From: Frigoribacterium faeni
GTDB taxonomy: Bacteria > Actinomycetota > Actinomycetes > Actinomycetales > Microbacteriaceae
Length of the DNA stretch: 64,000 nucleotides
Direction of reading: 5' to 3'
Assembly (NCBI RefSeq): GCF_007988805.1
Contig: NZ_BJUV01000010.1
Coordinates: forward strand, 1 to 64,000
Each line of letters begins with the position of its first letter. The stretch's first letter is position 1. The notes under the pieces were generated by a model. The model made no database searches. It had not been told where the DNA came from and saw only the letters and a list, made by a program, of their open reading frames with translations. A program made the translations under genes and the position numbers. Below, in pieces: positions 17,510-26,208 of the stretch.

Positions 17510-18475
17510 CTACTTGACGGCGCCGGCGGCGAGGTCGACCTTCCAGTACCGCTGGAGCACCAGGAAGATCAGGATCAGCGGGATGACCGACAGCAGGGCT
17601 CCGGTGATGACCAGCGTGTAGAGCGCCGGGGCCGACGCGCCCTGGTTCAGCAGACCGTTGAGCCCGACCGTGAGGGGGAAGAGCGAGTCGTCGCCGAGCA
17701 TGATGTACGGCAGCATGAAGTTGTTCCAGATGGCGACGAACTGGAACAGGAAGATCGTCACCAGGCCCGGTCCGAGCATGGGCACCGCGATGCGGTGGAA
17801 GATGTGCAGCTCGCCGGCGCCCTCGGTGCGGGCCGCCTCGATCACGTCGGTCGGCACGGCGGCGGCGCCGTAGATGCGCGCGAGGTAGATGCCGTAGGGG
17901 CTGATGATCTGCGGCAGCAGCACGCCCCAGAACGTGTTGGTGAGGCCGACGTTCGCCAGCAGGAAGTACTGCGGGATCGCCAGGATGACGCCGGGCACCA
18001 GCACGCCCATCAGCAGCACGTTGAAGACGACCTTCTTGCCCGGGAACTCGAACTTCGCCAGCACGTAGCCGGACAGGGCCGAGACGTAGGTCGACGCGAG
18101 GGCGCCGATGCCGGCGTAGAGCGCGGTGTTGAGCATCCAGCGCCAGAACAGGCCGTCGCGGTACTGGCTGAGCGCGACGAGGTTGTCGAGCAGGTGCGTG
18201 CTGGGCGCCAGGGTGAAGGTCGAGAAGAGCTCGCCGCCGTCCTTGGTCGACGCCATGACGACCCAGAGCACGGGGAACAGGCAGTAGACCGCGCCGATCA
18301 GCACGATCGCGGTCGCGATCAGGCTGCGGCGCTCGGTGAGCGAGCTGCCGCCGGCGCGACGGGCGGTGCGGGGCCGACCCGCGCCTCCCGACCCGGTGCC
18401 CGAGGAGGCGCGGGTCGGGTCGGCCGCAGACGCGTCGCCCGTGCGGGTGGTGCCGTCGAGGTCCGTGATGGTCAT
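17510..18475 (-). CDS. Sugar ABC transporter permease (MalG type)
   Basis: This 321-residue inner-membrane permease belongs to the carbohydrate uptake CUT1 family. It has about six membrane helices and the EAA loop EAARTEGAGELHIFHRIAVPMLGPG near residue 220 for contact with the ATPase. Residues 1-45 form a Gly/Ser/Arg-rich tail holding an inverted pair of the 15-mer motif (18376-18416), probably not conserved. It follows the MalF-type gene by two bases. No ATPase gene lies in the locus, so a shared MsiK-like ATPase elsewhere is expected, as in other actinobacteria. Confidence 0.9.
   Translation of the reverse strand: MTITDLDGTTRTGDASAADPTRASSGTGSGGAGRPRTARRAGGSSLTERRSLIATAIVLIGAVYCLFPVLWVVMASTKDGGELFSTFTLAPSTHLLDNLVALSQYRDGLFWRWMLNTALYAGIGALASTYVSALSGYVLAKFEFPGKKVVFNVLLMGVLVPGVILAIPQYFLLANVGLTNTFWGVLLPQIISPYGIYLARIYGAAAVPTDVIEAARTEGAGELHIFHRIAVPMLGPGLVTIFLFQFVAIWNNFMLPYIMLGDDSLFPLTVGLNGLLNQGASAPALYTLVITGALLSVIPLILIFLVLQRYWKVDLAAGAVK
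18376..18416. repeat. Inverted pair of the 15-mer motif inside a permease gene
   Basis: GACCCGCGCCTCC (18376-18388) and GGAGGCGCGGGTC (18404-18416) form a perfect 13-bp stem with a 15-nt loop within the N-terminal coding part of the MalG-type permease. The encoded residues belong to a low-complexity tail. Confidence 0.75.
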
Positions 18476-18477
18476 GG

Positions 18478-19470
18478 TCAGTCCTCCTGGCCGAATGCTC
18501 GCTTCTGGACGACCTTGAGGAAGAAGAAGGAGACGATGAAGGTGGCGAGCGCGATGACGACCGAGGTCGCCGCCGCCGAGTAGATGTCGTCGCGGGTGAA
18601 CGCGTCGCGGTAGACGAGCATCAGCGGCGACCAGCTGGTCGAGAGGCTGTTCGTCAGGGGGCGGAGCGTGGTCGGCTCGGCGAAGACCTGCAGGGTCGCG
18701 ACCATCGAAAACAGCGCGGTCATGACGAGCGCGGGGGCGACCATCGGGATCTTGATGCGCAGGGCGATCTGCACCTCGGAGGCTCCGTCGAGTCGGGCGG
18801 CCTCGTAGATGTCGCTCGAGACGGCCTTCAGCGACGTGTAGATCACGATCATGTTGAAGCCGACGCCGCCCCAGAGCGCGATGTTGGCGATCGCGAAGAG
18901 GATGGTGCCCGAGCCGAGCACCCCGGGGACGTCCCAGCCGAGCCGCTCGAAGACGTAATAGAACGGGCTGACGGCCGGCAGGTACAGGAAGCCCCAGAGC
19001 AGCGAGCTGATGACGGCCGGCACGGCGTAGGGCAGGAAGATCGCGATGCGCGAGAACGACGTCGCGCGGGTGCGCTTCGAGTCGAGCAGCAGGGCGAAGA
19101 GCAGCGCCAGACCGAGCATGCAGGGCACGAGCACCAGGCCGTAGAGCAGCACCCGGCCGACGCTGGCGCCGAACTCGGGGTCGGTCAGGGTGCCGATGTA
19201 GTTCTCCAGCCCGGCGAAGCCCGTGCCGCGCGATGCGGAGCCGAGACCGAGACCCGAGACCTGCTTCTTCTGGAAGCTGAGGAACAGCGTGTAGATGATC
19301 GGCGCCGCCATGAACAGGACGAAGAGGACGATGCCGGGGGCGAGCATGGCGTAGGGCGTGAGCACCCGGCTGCGGAAGCTGCCCGTGCCGTGACGCCCGA
19401 CGGGGGCGGTGGCACGGCGGTCGGACGCGGCGGTGTCCGGCGGGGTGATGGGGGTGAGCGTGTCGGCCAT
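18478..19470 (-). CDS. Sugar ABC transporter permease (MalF type)
   Basis: The 330-residue inner-membrane permease is the CUT1 partner of the gene downstream. It has about six membrane helices starting with YAMLAPGIVLFVLFMAAPIIYTLFLSF, and an EAA loop EAARLDGASEVQIALRIKIPMVAPA near residue 225. It sits 85 bp after the binding protein gene and two bases before the MalG-type gene. The substrate is inferred from context: an oligosaccharide released from galactan or arabinogalactan. Confidence 0.92.
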   Translation of the reverse strand: MADTLTPITPPDTAASDRRATAPVGRHGTGSFRSRVLTPYAMLAPGIVLFVLFMAAPIIYTLFLSFQKKQVSGLGLGSASRGTGFAGLENYIGTLTDPEFGASVGRVLLYGLVLVPCMLGLALLFALLLDSKRTRATSFSRIAIFLPYAVPAVISSLLWGFLYLPAVSPFYYVFERLGWDVPGVLGSGTILFAIANIALWGGVGFNMIVIYTSLKAVSSDIYEAARLDGASEVQIALRIKIPMVAPALVMTALFSMVATLQVFAEPTTLRPLTNSLSTSWSPLMLVYRDAFTRDDIYSAAATSVVIALATFIVSFFFLKVVQKRAFGQED

Positions 19471-19555
19471 GACGGTTCCTCGCTGGTCGCGGACGGGGAG
19501 GGGGTGGAGGGACGGGAGGGGCGGCGCAGGGGGCCGCCCCTCCCGGGGATCTCGG

Positions 19556-20857
19556 CTACTCGACCGAGAACCCGCTCTTCACGAGGTCGTCCGTCGTGAT
19601 CTCCTGCATGGCGTCCACGGCGTCCTCGAACGCCGACTGCGTGCGGGCGTCGGCGGCCTTGGCGAACTCGTCGTTGTAGGCGCTGAAGGCGACGTTGACG
19701 TTGGGTCCGTAGGTGAACGGCGAGACGGTCGACGACGCCTCGGCGGCGATGTCGTAGAAGTCGCTCTGCTGGCTGAAGAAGTCCGGCGGAGTGCTCAGGG
19801 CGTCGGATGCGGCGTCGGTCGCGGCGGGGTAGACGGCGGCGATGTCCGCGAGCGCGGCGACGGCCTCGGGGTCGGTGTTCAGCCAGGTGGCGAACTCGAC
19901 GGCGGCCTCCTTGTTCTCCGACTGCGTCGTCACGGCCGTGGTCGAGCCGCCCCAGTTGCCGTCGGAGGGGTTCGCGGCGTCCCACTGCGGCAGCGGCGCG
20001 GCGGTCCACTTGCCGGCGGTGTCGGGTGCGTTGCCGCTCAGCACGCCCGGAGCCCAGACCGAGCTGATCCAGCCGACCTGCGAGCCGTCGTTGAGACCGG
20101 CGTTCCACTCGGGCGTGTACATCGGCTTGTTGTCGATCGCGCCGCTCTCGACGAGCCCGCCCCAGTACGAGGCGACCTGCTCGGTCGGGCCGTCGGCGAT
20201 GTCGACGCCCCAGCTCTGGTCGTCGATCGACCACCACGAGGCGCCCGCCTGCTGCGACAGCCCGGCGAACCAGCCGGCGTCGTTGGCGGAGAAGGTGCCG
20301 AGGTACTTGCTCGGGTCGGCCTCGTGCAGGTCCTCCGCGACCTGGGCGTACTCGTCCCACGTGGTGGGGACGCTCAGCCCGTACTGGTCGAGGATGTCGG
20401 TGCGGTAGTAGGCCATCATCGGCCCGCTGTCCTGCGGGATCGCGTAGACGCCCTGACCGTCGAGGGTGACCGACGACCAGACGCCCTCGCTGAAGTCGCC
20501 CTCGAGGTCGCCCGCGCCCTGGTCGGTGAGGTCGGCGAGCGCGTCGGACGAGACCAGCGTCGGGATCTTCTGGTACTCGGCCTGGATCAGGTCGGGGGCG
20601 CCGCTGCCGGCCTTGATGGCGGTGAGCAGCTTGGTGATGGCGGGGTCGCCGCCGTCCTGCTTGTTGACCGTGACCTGGATGTCGGGGTTGTCCGCGTTCC
20701 AGATCTCCACGACCTTGTCGAGGTTCGGCGCCCAGGCCCAGTAGGTGAGCTCGACGGGTCCGTCGGAGGCGCTGCCGCCGGCGCCGGAGCAGCCGGTGAG
20801 GATGAGGGCCGCGGTGGCGACCGTGACGACGCCGATGCGGCGGAGTGAGCTGTGCAT
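19556..20857 (-). CDS. Sugar-binding lipoprotein of ABC transporter
   Basis: The 433-residue extracellular solute-binding protein (family 1) delivers sugar to the two permeases. It has a lipoprotein signal with lipobox LTGC (lipidated Cys23), a Gly/Ser linker, and the ELTYWAWAPN start typical of sugar binders, with many tryptophans (GWFAGLSQQAGASWWSIDDQSWG) suited to stacking on sugars. The ATG has AAGGAGG upstream. It is the first gene of the transporter operon; a TTGACA box and a LacI-type dyad lie upstream. Confidence 0.92.
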   Translation of the reverse strand: MHSSLRRIGVVTVATAALILTGCSGAGGSASDGPVELTYWAWAPNLDKVVEIWNADNPDIQVTVNKQDGGDPAITKLLTAIKAGSGAPDLIQAEYQKIPTLVSSDALADLTDQGAGDLEGDFSEGVWSSVTLDGQGVYAIPQDSGPMMAYYRTDILDQYGLSVPTTWDEYAQVAEDLHEADPSKYLGTFSANDAGWFAGLSQQAGASWWSIDDQSWGVDIADGPTEQVASYWGGLVESGAIDNKPMYTPEWNAGLNDGSQVGWISSVWAPGVLSGNAPDTAGKWTAAPLPQWDAANPSDGNWGGSTTAVTTQSENKEAAVEFATWLNTDPEAVAALADIAAVYPAATDAASDALSTPPDFFSQQSDFYDIAAEASSTVSPFTYGPNVNVAFSAYNDEFAKAADARTQSAFEDAVDAMQEITTDDLVKSGFSVE

Positions 20858-21047
20858 TCGTCCTCCTTGAGGAAAGCAAGAGCTGGTGGATCGGACAGCG
20901 CGAGCTTCGGAGAACCACCACGCTGTGCCTGTGAGCGGTAACAGTTACGCACAGGTCAATTGGCTTGTCAACACGCCTCGGGTCACTATTGCGCGTCTTT
21001 GCAGTGTGCTAGAACTGGGAGCGCACACAGTCAAAGGAGATCACCGC
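20858..21047. promoter_or_regulatory. Divergent promoters and LacI-type operator, transporter versus GH42
   Basis: TGTGAGCGGTAACA (20930-20943) is an imperfect LacI-type dyad resembling those before araB. For the transporter operon (minus), TTGACA lies at 20966-20971 with GTAACT about 17 bp on, overlapping the dyad. For the galactosidase (plus), TTGTCA (20965-20970) and TATTGC (20987-20992) have a 16-bp spacer. A second weak inverted repeat, GTGTGC with GCACAC, spans about 21004-21028. Confidence 0.65.
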
Positions 21048-23108
21048 ATGTCACTCGACCTCGACGCCCCGGCCGTCACGCCGACCCCCGAGTCCGACCC
21101 GCGTCGCACGACGAGCTGGCTGCCCGGCCGTGCCGACATCCGCTACGGCGGCGACTACAACCCCGAGCAGTGGCCGCGCGAGGTCTGGCTCGAGGACATC
21201 GCCCTGATGAAGCAGGCCGGCATCAACCTGGTCAGCGTCGGCATCTTCTCGTGGGCGCTGCTCGAGCCCCGCGAGGGCGAGTACGACTTCACGTTCCTCG
21301 ACGACATCCTCGGCCTGCTGCACGACGCCGGCATCGACGTCGACCTCGCCACGCCCACCACGGTGCCGCCGGCCTGGTTCTGGTCGGCCTACCCCGACTC
21401 GCACCCGGTCACCCGCGAGGGGCTGACGCTCGGCCGCGGCTCGCGCGGCATGGTCAGCCCGAGCTCGCCCGACTACCGGCGCGCCGCCACCGCCATCACC
21501 GAGAAGCTCGCCGAGCGCTACGGCCGGCACCCGGCCGTGGTGCTGTGGCACGTGCACAACGAGTACGGCGCCCCGATCAGCGACGACTACGGCGTGCACT
21601 CGGTCCGCGCCTTCCGCGCCTGGCTGCAGACCCGCTACGGCACCCTCGACGCGCTCAACGCCGCCTGGGGCACGCTGTTCTGGGGCCAGACCTACGGCGA
21701 GTGGACCGACATCGACGCCCCCCGCGTCTCGGCCACGGTCGTCAACCAGACGCAGCGGCTCGACTTCGCGCGGTTCACCTCCGACGCCCTGCTCGCCTGC
21801 TACGTCGCCGAACGCGACGTGATCAAGAGGCACGCGCCGCACCTCCCGGTCACCACCAACTTCATGTCGACCAACTGCCCGTCGATCGACTACTGGAAGT
21901 GGGCCCGCGAGGTCGACGTCGTGGCCAACGACCACTACCTCGCCGCCGAGCGGCACGACAACCACGTGCTGCTCGCGATGGACGCCGACCTCAACCGCTC
22001 GCTGGCCGGCGGCGCCCCGTGGATGCTCATGGAGCACTCCACCTCGGCCGTCAACTGGCAGCCGCGCAACATCGCCAAGCGGCCCGGCGAGCTGGCCCGC
22101 AACAGCACCACGCACCTGGCCCGCGGCGCCGATGCCATCCTGTTCTTCCAGTTCCGGGCGTCGCGCTACGGCGCCGAGAAGTTCCACTCGGCGATGCTGC
22201 CGCACGCCGGCACCTCGTCGCGCATCTGGCGCGAGGTCGTCGAGTACGGCGCCGAGCTCGGCCGTCTGGCCGCGGTGCGGGGATCCCGGGTGGAGGCGCG
22301 GGTCGCGATCCTCTGGGACGTCGAGTCGTTCTGGGCCCACGACCTCGAGTGGCGCCCCTCGGTCGAGCTCGACCACCGCGAGCGCATCGTCGCCTTCTAC
22401 ACGGCGCTGTGGAACCTCGGCGTCACCGTCGACTTCCGCCACCCGCACGACGACCTCTCGGGCTACGACCTCGTGCTGGCCCCGTCGCAGTACATCGTCG
22501 ACGCCGAGACCTCGGCGAACCTGACCTCGTTCGTCCGCTCGGGCGGCCGGTTCGTCGCCTCGTACTTCTCGGGCGTCGTCGACGAGAACGACGCCGTCCC
22601 GGCCGGCGGCGCGCCCGGCGGCCTGCGCGAGGTGCTCGGCCTGTCGGTGCCCGAGTTCCTGCCGCTCTACGCCGAGCAGATCGTCACGCTCGACTCGGGC
22701 GCCAGCGGCACCGGCTGGTCGGACGACATCGTGCTCGAGGGCGCGGAGGCGGTGGCCCGCTACACCTCGGGTCCCGCGGTCGGCGGACCGGCCGTCACCC
22801 GCAACCGGCTCGGCGACGGCACCGCCTGGTACGTGTCGACCCGCCTCGACGGCGCCGACCTCACCGCCTTCGTCCGCGGCGTGCTCGACGAGGCGGGCGT
22901 CGACGTCCCCGCGGACCGGGTCGAGGGACTCGAGGTCGTCGTCCGCCACGGCGACGACGCCGAGTTCACGTTCTTCGTCAACCACTCCGACGCCGACGCC
23001 GACGTCCGGGTCGACGCGGGGGTCGAGCTGCTCGGGGGCGAGGCCGTCGACGGGCCGCTGACGGTGCCGGCCGGCGGTGTGCGCGTGGTGCGGAGCCCGC
23101 GGGGCTGA
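21048..23108 (+). CDS. Beta-galactosidase, GH42
   Basis: This 686-residue enzyme hydrolyses beta-galactosides. The N-terminal (beta/alpha)8 barrel has YGGDYNPEQW (33-42), the acid/base Glu172 in WHVHNEYG and the nucleophile Glu329 in MLMEHST. A trimerisation domain (FVRSGGRFVASYFSG) and a C-terminal beta domain follow. No signal peptide, so it works on imported oligosaccharides. The ATG has AAAGGAG eight bases upstream. It faces the ABC transporter operon and likely shares LacI control, giving a unit for galactan or arabinogalactan fragments together with araBDA. The stop overlaps a 15-mer motif copy at 23108. Confidence 0.95.
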   Translation: MSLDLDAPAVTPTPESDPRRTTSWLPGRADIRYGGDYNPEQWPREVWLEDIALMKQAGINLVSVGIFSWALLEPREGEYDFTFLDDILGLLHDAGIDVDLATPTTVPPAWFWSAYPDSHPVTREGLTLGRGSRGMVSPSSPDYRRAATAITEKLAERYGRHPAVVLWHVHNEYGAPISDDYGVHSVRAFRAWLQTRYGTLDALNAAWGTLFWGQTYGEWTDIDAPRVSATVVNQTQRLDFARFTSDALLACYVAERDVIKRHAPHLPVTTNFMSTNCPSIDYWKWAREVDVVANDHYLAAERHDNHVLLAMDADLNRSLAGGAPWMLMEHSTSAVNWQPRNIAKRPGELARNSTTHLARGADAILFFQFRASRYGAEKFHSAMLPHAGTSSRIWREVVEYGAELGRLAAVRGSRVEARVAILWDVESFWAHDLEWRPSVELDHRERIVAFYTALWNLGVTVDFRHPHDDLSGYDLVLAPSQYIVDAETSANLTSFVRSGGRFVASYFSGVVDENDAVPAGGAPGGLREVLGLSVPEFLPLYAEQIVTLDSGASGTGWSDDIVLEGAEAVARYTSGPAVGGPAVTRNRLGDGTAWYVSTRLDGADLTAFVRGVLDEAGVDVPADRVEGLEVVVRHGDDAEFTFFVNHSDADADVRVDAGVELLGGEAVDGPLTVPAGGVRVVRSPRG

Positions 23109-23230
23109 CCCGCGCCTCCTCGGCCTCCCCCTCCGACCCGCCCGCACCCGACGAGGGTGTCGGGCGGGTCGGCAGGTGAGCGGGAGGTGATCCTTCGTTC
23201 GCGGGTCGCGATGACGACTACACAGGGGCG

Positions 23231-23566
23231 ATGAAGCACATCACGTTCGCGTCGAAGTCGCTGCTCGTCGGAGACGACGCGGCGGACACGCTGCTCGAGT
23301 ACGCCGCTCTGCTGGCCCAGTCGGGCCAGGCCGACACCGTCGAGCTGAACGCGATCAACGCCGACGGCAACGCCGTGGTCGCGACCTTCCTGCTCGACGC
23401 CGGGGCGTCGCTGATGGCGGAGTCGACCACGAGCGAGATCGAGGCGCCCGACAACGCCGAGGCGATCGAGTACATGCGCTCCGAGATCGGCAGCACGTTC
23501 TCGGCGCTGCTGCCCGACGACATGAGGAGGCGCGAGCTCGACGATCGATCACCCGACGGCGAGTGA
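23231..23566 (+). CDS. Conserved-looking hypothetical protein
   Basis: This 111-residue acidic protein (MKHITFASKSLLVGDDAADTLLEYAAL) has no signal peptide or membrane segment. Its alternating strand/helix pattern suggests a small alpha/beta fold, with a hydrophobic core AVVATFLLDAGASLMAEST. AGGGG lies three bases before the ATG. It precedes the repeat protein gene on the same strand by 46 bp, but that gene has its own promoter. I do not recognise the family. Confidence 0.75.
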   Translation: MKHITFASKSLLVGDDAADTLLEYAALLAQSGQADTVELNAINADGNAVVATFLLDAGASLMAESTTSEIEAPDNAEAIEYMRSEIGSTFSALLPDDMRRRELDDRSPDGE

Positions 23567-23575
23567 CGGCTTTTC

Positions 23576-23604
23576 TTGAATTACTCAAAACAAGGGCGTA
23601 GAGT
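23576..23604 (+). promoter_or_regulatory. Strong leaderless promoter
   Basis: TTGAAT (23576-23581), a 17-bp spacer and TAGAGT (23599-23604) make a near-consensus housekeeping promoter, the best in the window. The ATG at 23612 begins seven bases after the -10, where transcription should start. The dyad TTGA-N5-TCAA spans the -35 and could be an operator. Confidence 0.8.
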
Positions 23605-23611
23605 CATGGGC

Positions 23612-23878
23612 ATGACCTCGACCTCCTCCTCCGCAGCTCAGCTCGACCCCCTGGGCGGCCAGTACGTCAGCCGCAGCCAGGCCCCCGCGACCGTCGGCTC
23701 GTACGTCGGGTCGACCCGCAGCGGCGACGTGACCGTCGGCTCGTACGTGTCGCACGCCCGCGAGCGCAACCTCGCCGTCGGCCGCTACACGCGCAGCCAG
23801 CTGCGCGGCGTCGTGGCCTGGACGACCGCGATCCGCACGCACACGGGTTCGATCGTCACGCGACGCGTCACGGCCTGA
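23612..23878 (+). CDS. Small protein with 14-residue GxYV repeats
   Basis: This 88-residue basic protein contains tandem 14-residue repeats at residues 15-28, 29-42, 43-56 and, partly, 57-68, each opening with G-x-Y-V/T (GGQYVSRSQ, GSYVGSTRS, GSYVSHARE, GRYTRSQLR). No signal or membrane segment is seen. The ATG at 23612 is preferred over one at 23606 because it coincides with the expected transcript start; no ribosome binding site exists. A strong promoter and terminator suggest a well-expressed single gene. The repeats may form a small beta ladder or bind nucleic acid (net positive C-terminus); function unknown. Confidence 0.75.
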   Translation: MTSTSSSAAQLDPLGGQYVSRSQAPATVGSYVGSTRSGDVTVGSYVSHARERNLAVGRYTRSQLRGVVAWTTAIRTHTGSIVTRRVTA

Positions 23879-23902
23879 CCGACCCCGCGCGGGGAGCGCA
23901 CG

Positions 23903-23937
23903 ACGGACGCCCCGGAGCAGTGCTCCGGGGCGTCCGT
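23903..23937. terminator. Terminator hairpin after the repeat protein
   Basis: ACGGACGCCCCGGAGCA (23903-23919) is perfectly complementary to 23921-23937. It follows the 88-residue gene by 24 bases. There is no T-run after it, as is common for actinobacterial terminators. Confidence 0.75.
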
Positions 23938-24069
23938 GCGTCGTCTGGCCGACGCGAAGATCACCGCACCATCGAGGTCGAACCACGGAACACATGGGGA
24001 ACGACGTCTCGACGTGGTTTCAGCGGCGGAACCTGGTTGCACCCGGACCCGCCGTCGTGGCGCGTCGAC

Positions 24070-25026
24070 TCAGCGGTAGAGGGTGGCGGACGGCTTCTCG
24101 CCGAAGCGCTCACCGTACGAGGCCGAGAATCGACCCAGGTGCGCGAAGCCCCAGCGGGTCGCGATCTGGGCGACCGTCGTCTCGCCCGGGCCGAGGTTCA
24201 GCAGATCGACGCGCGCGCGGTCGAGCCGGATGCCGCGCAGGTAGTCGGTGGGCGTCGTCCCCAGCTGACGGCTGAACGCGACCTGCAGCCCCCGCAGACC
24301 CAGACCGGCGTGCTCGGCGATCATGGTGGGCGTGATGGGCAGCTCGGCGTGCGTGTGCATGTACTCGACGGCGGCCCGCAGACGCGCGTTCCGCGGCACG
24401 AGCAGCTCGTCGGGCAGCTGCGGACCGCGGTGCTTGAAGGTGTTCAGCAGGGTGACGGCGGCCAGGCGCTTGACCTCGGAGCGCAACAGCGGCGTCGCCT
24501 CGCCCCCGATGACGGTCTTGGCGACCGTCGTGATGGTGTTCTTCCATTCGCGCAGGGCGTCCGCGTCGGGGACCGCCGTGTGGTCGAACTCGAGGGCGCC
24601 CGGCAGGGTGCCCTCCTCCTCCGCGGCCACGCGCTCGAGGAAGCCGGCGTTGAAGTGGACGAGATTCTGGCGGTAGTCCTCGAACTCGAACTCGAACAGC
24701 TTGCCGGTCGGGAACATCGCGGGACGCCCGATCTGGAGGGGCAGCTCGTCGCCGTTCAGGTCGTAGACGCCGGCGCCCCCGGTGATCCACGAGACGACGT
24801 ACTCGTTCTCGGGCTGGATCGCCCCTTTGATGGAGCCGAGGAACATCGAGGACCGGAGGGTCATGTCCTCGTCGCCGGTGATCGTGTAGCGGTAGACGAA
24901 GTCGGACGCGCTCAGCTCGGCCTGGAAGCCCTTGCCGTTGTAGTCGTCCTCGTACATGGCGCGCGCCTGGTCCATGTCGCGACCGGCGATCTCCGAACGG
25001 ATCGGGGGCTCGTTGTCGCGGGTCAT
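24070..25026 (-). CDS. AraC-family transcriptional regulator
   Basis: The 318-residue protein has an N-terminal sensor domain of the AraC-binding-like type (about residues 40-200) and a C-terminal double helix-turn-helix (ITPTMIAEHAGLGLRGLQVAFSRQLGTTPTDYLRGIRLDRAR and VAQIATRWGFAHLGRFSASYGERFGEKPS). The start is uncertain: ATG at 25026 (six bases after GAACAT, possibly leaderless) or ATG at 25044; neither has a clear ribosome binding site. The next gene upstream is a hypothetical protein on the same strand, so a target cannot be named from context. Confidence 0.85.
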   Translation of the reverse strand: MTRDNEPPIRSEIAGRDMDQARAMYEDDYNGKGFQAELSASDFVYRYTITGDEDMTLRSSMFLGSIKGAIQPENEYVVSWITGGAGVYDLNGDELPLQIGRPAMFPTGKLFEFEFEDYRQNLVHFNAGFLERVAAEEEGTLPGALEFDHTAVPDADALREWKNTITTVAKTVIGGEATPLLRSEVKRLAAVTLLNTFKHRGPQLPDELLVPRNARLRAAVEYMHTHAELPITPTMIAEHAGLGLRGLQVAFSRQLGTTPTDYLRGIRLDRARVDLLNLGPGETTVAQIATRWGFAHLGRFSASYGERFGEKPSATLYR

Positions 25027-25077
25027 GGCTCGATGTTCCCACATCGGGTGCCGATCGCCTGACCCCCGTTGGAGCGG

Positions 25078-25605
25078 CTAGGCGCCGACACCGTCGGACA
25101 CCGGCGCCTCGGACCCGCCGAGCACCTTGCGCAGGGCCGTACGAAGGACCGAGCGGAACGCCTTCGGCACCTGGATGCGATGACGCGAACCGACCTGCAG
25201 GGTCAGGACGACGTTGGAGCCCTGCACGACGAGGGCCCAGCCGTGGATCTCCTCGATCGGCACTGTGCTGCTCCCCCCGGGGACGTCCGGGCCTTCGACG
25301 ACGACGCGGTCGGGATACACGAACACGGCGTTGTGCTCGCCGGCCAGCGTCGCCGAGCACTCGAAGATGAGATCGGGGTCGAGCTCGCCGAAGAACGTGG
25401 ACCAGTCGTCGTCGGGACCCAGATCGGGGGTGTCGGCGCCGGAGTCGACATCGCCGGACGGCGTCCGAGCCGTGGAGCGACCGCCCTCGGAGGACGACGG
25501 GTCACCGGACGGGAGGTCGCCGAACGAGAAGTCGTCGAACGGGTCCGTGGCGTCGTCCATCGTCGCCTGCTCCGGGTAGGAGGTGTCGCGTCGTCGCTCG
25601 GCCAC
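25078..25605 (-). CDS. Hypothetical protein with acidic N-terminus
   Basis: This 175-residue protein has a disordered, Asp/Ser/Gly-rich first 75 residues (DDFSFGDLPSGDPSSSEGG) and a folded, strand-rich C-terminal 100 residues (AVFVYPDRVVVEGP, WALVVQGSNVVLTLQVGSRHRIQVP), which may be a PH-like beta barrel. No signal peptide or membrane helix. The GTG at 25605 is chosen because GGAAGGTGG lies six bases upstream. I do not recognise the family. Confidence 0.65.
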   Translation of the reverse strand: MAERRRDTSYPEQATMDDATDPFDDFSFGDLPSGDPSSSEGGRSTARTPSGDVDSGADTPDLGPDDDWSTFFGELDPDLIFECSATLAGEHNAVFVYPDRVVVEGPDVPGGSSTVPIEEIHGWALVVQGSNVVLTLQVGSRHRIQVPKAFRSVLRTALRKVLGGSEAPVSDGVGA

Positions 25606-25846
25606 GCTGCACCACCTTCCCGTTCGTTCAGTCGACATCTGTCGTGTGAGGTCAAGCTAATCATTCGAGCCCCCCGACACGCGAGCAGGTCGACTGTCCG
25701 GATAGCGAACTCTCAGGGCGGCGACCCCCGTCGATCCCCATGCTGGTGCGGATGCGTCGCGGCGGGCGCCTCTCAGAAGACGTTCCGGCGCTTGTCCACG
25801 AGACGAACGGTCACGCGCTTCGGGGTACACGACACCCGAGGTTCGC
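25606..25846. other. 241-bp gap, no clear feature
   Basis: This stretch lies between two minus-strand hypothetical genes. It is somewhat richer in A/T around 25645-25665 (TCAAGCTAATCATTCGA), which probably marks the promoter of the downstream gene. No repeat, hairpin or small gene stands out. Confidence 0.35.
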
Positions 25847-26146
25847 TCAGCCCCGGAGGAGGGCCATCGACTCGTCCCGCAGCAGGCGGACCATCGAGCC
25901 CGCGTCCGTCGAGGCCGGCAGGGAGACGTCGACCACGGCGGCGTCGGCGGAGACGGAGGCCCCGGTGGTCGGCGACGACGTCGGCGCGTCGACCGTGGCC
26001 CGATCCGACGGGGACGCCGACTGAGCTCCGCCGTGGGGCCCCTGGCCCCAGACGACCGTCGCGACGAAGACGCCGAGCCCGACGGTCGTCAGCATCGCGG
26101 TGCCGCGGAGGGCCCGCCAGGTCGCGCCGTGGTCGTCGCCGTGCAT
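25847..26146 (-). CDS. Small membrane-anchored or secreted hypothetical protein
   Basis: This 99-residue protein has a basic N-terminus and one hydrophobic segment (residues 18-33, AMLTTVGLGVFVATVVW), then a Ser/Thr/Ala-rich extracellular stretch and a final helix (ASMVRLLRDESMALLRG-like). No lipobox. The ATG has AGAGGGG five bases upstream, which supports the call. Function unknown; such proteins are often envelope-linked. Confidence 0.6.
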   Translation of the reverse strand: MHGDDHGATWRALRGTAMLTTVGLGVFVATVVWGQGPHGGAQSASPSDRATVDAPTSSPTTGASVSADAAVVDVSLPASTDAGSMVRLLRDESMALLRG

Positions 26147-26208
26147 ATCGCCCCTCTCGTCTCGACGACGCTAAGGGGCCCACATCACCGGGCGCTGGGT
26201 CTCCCCCG

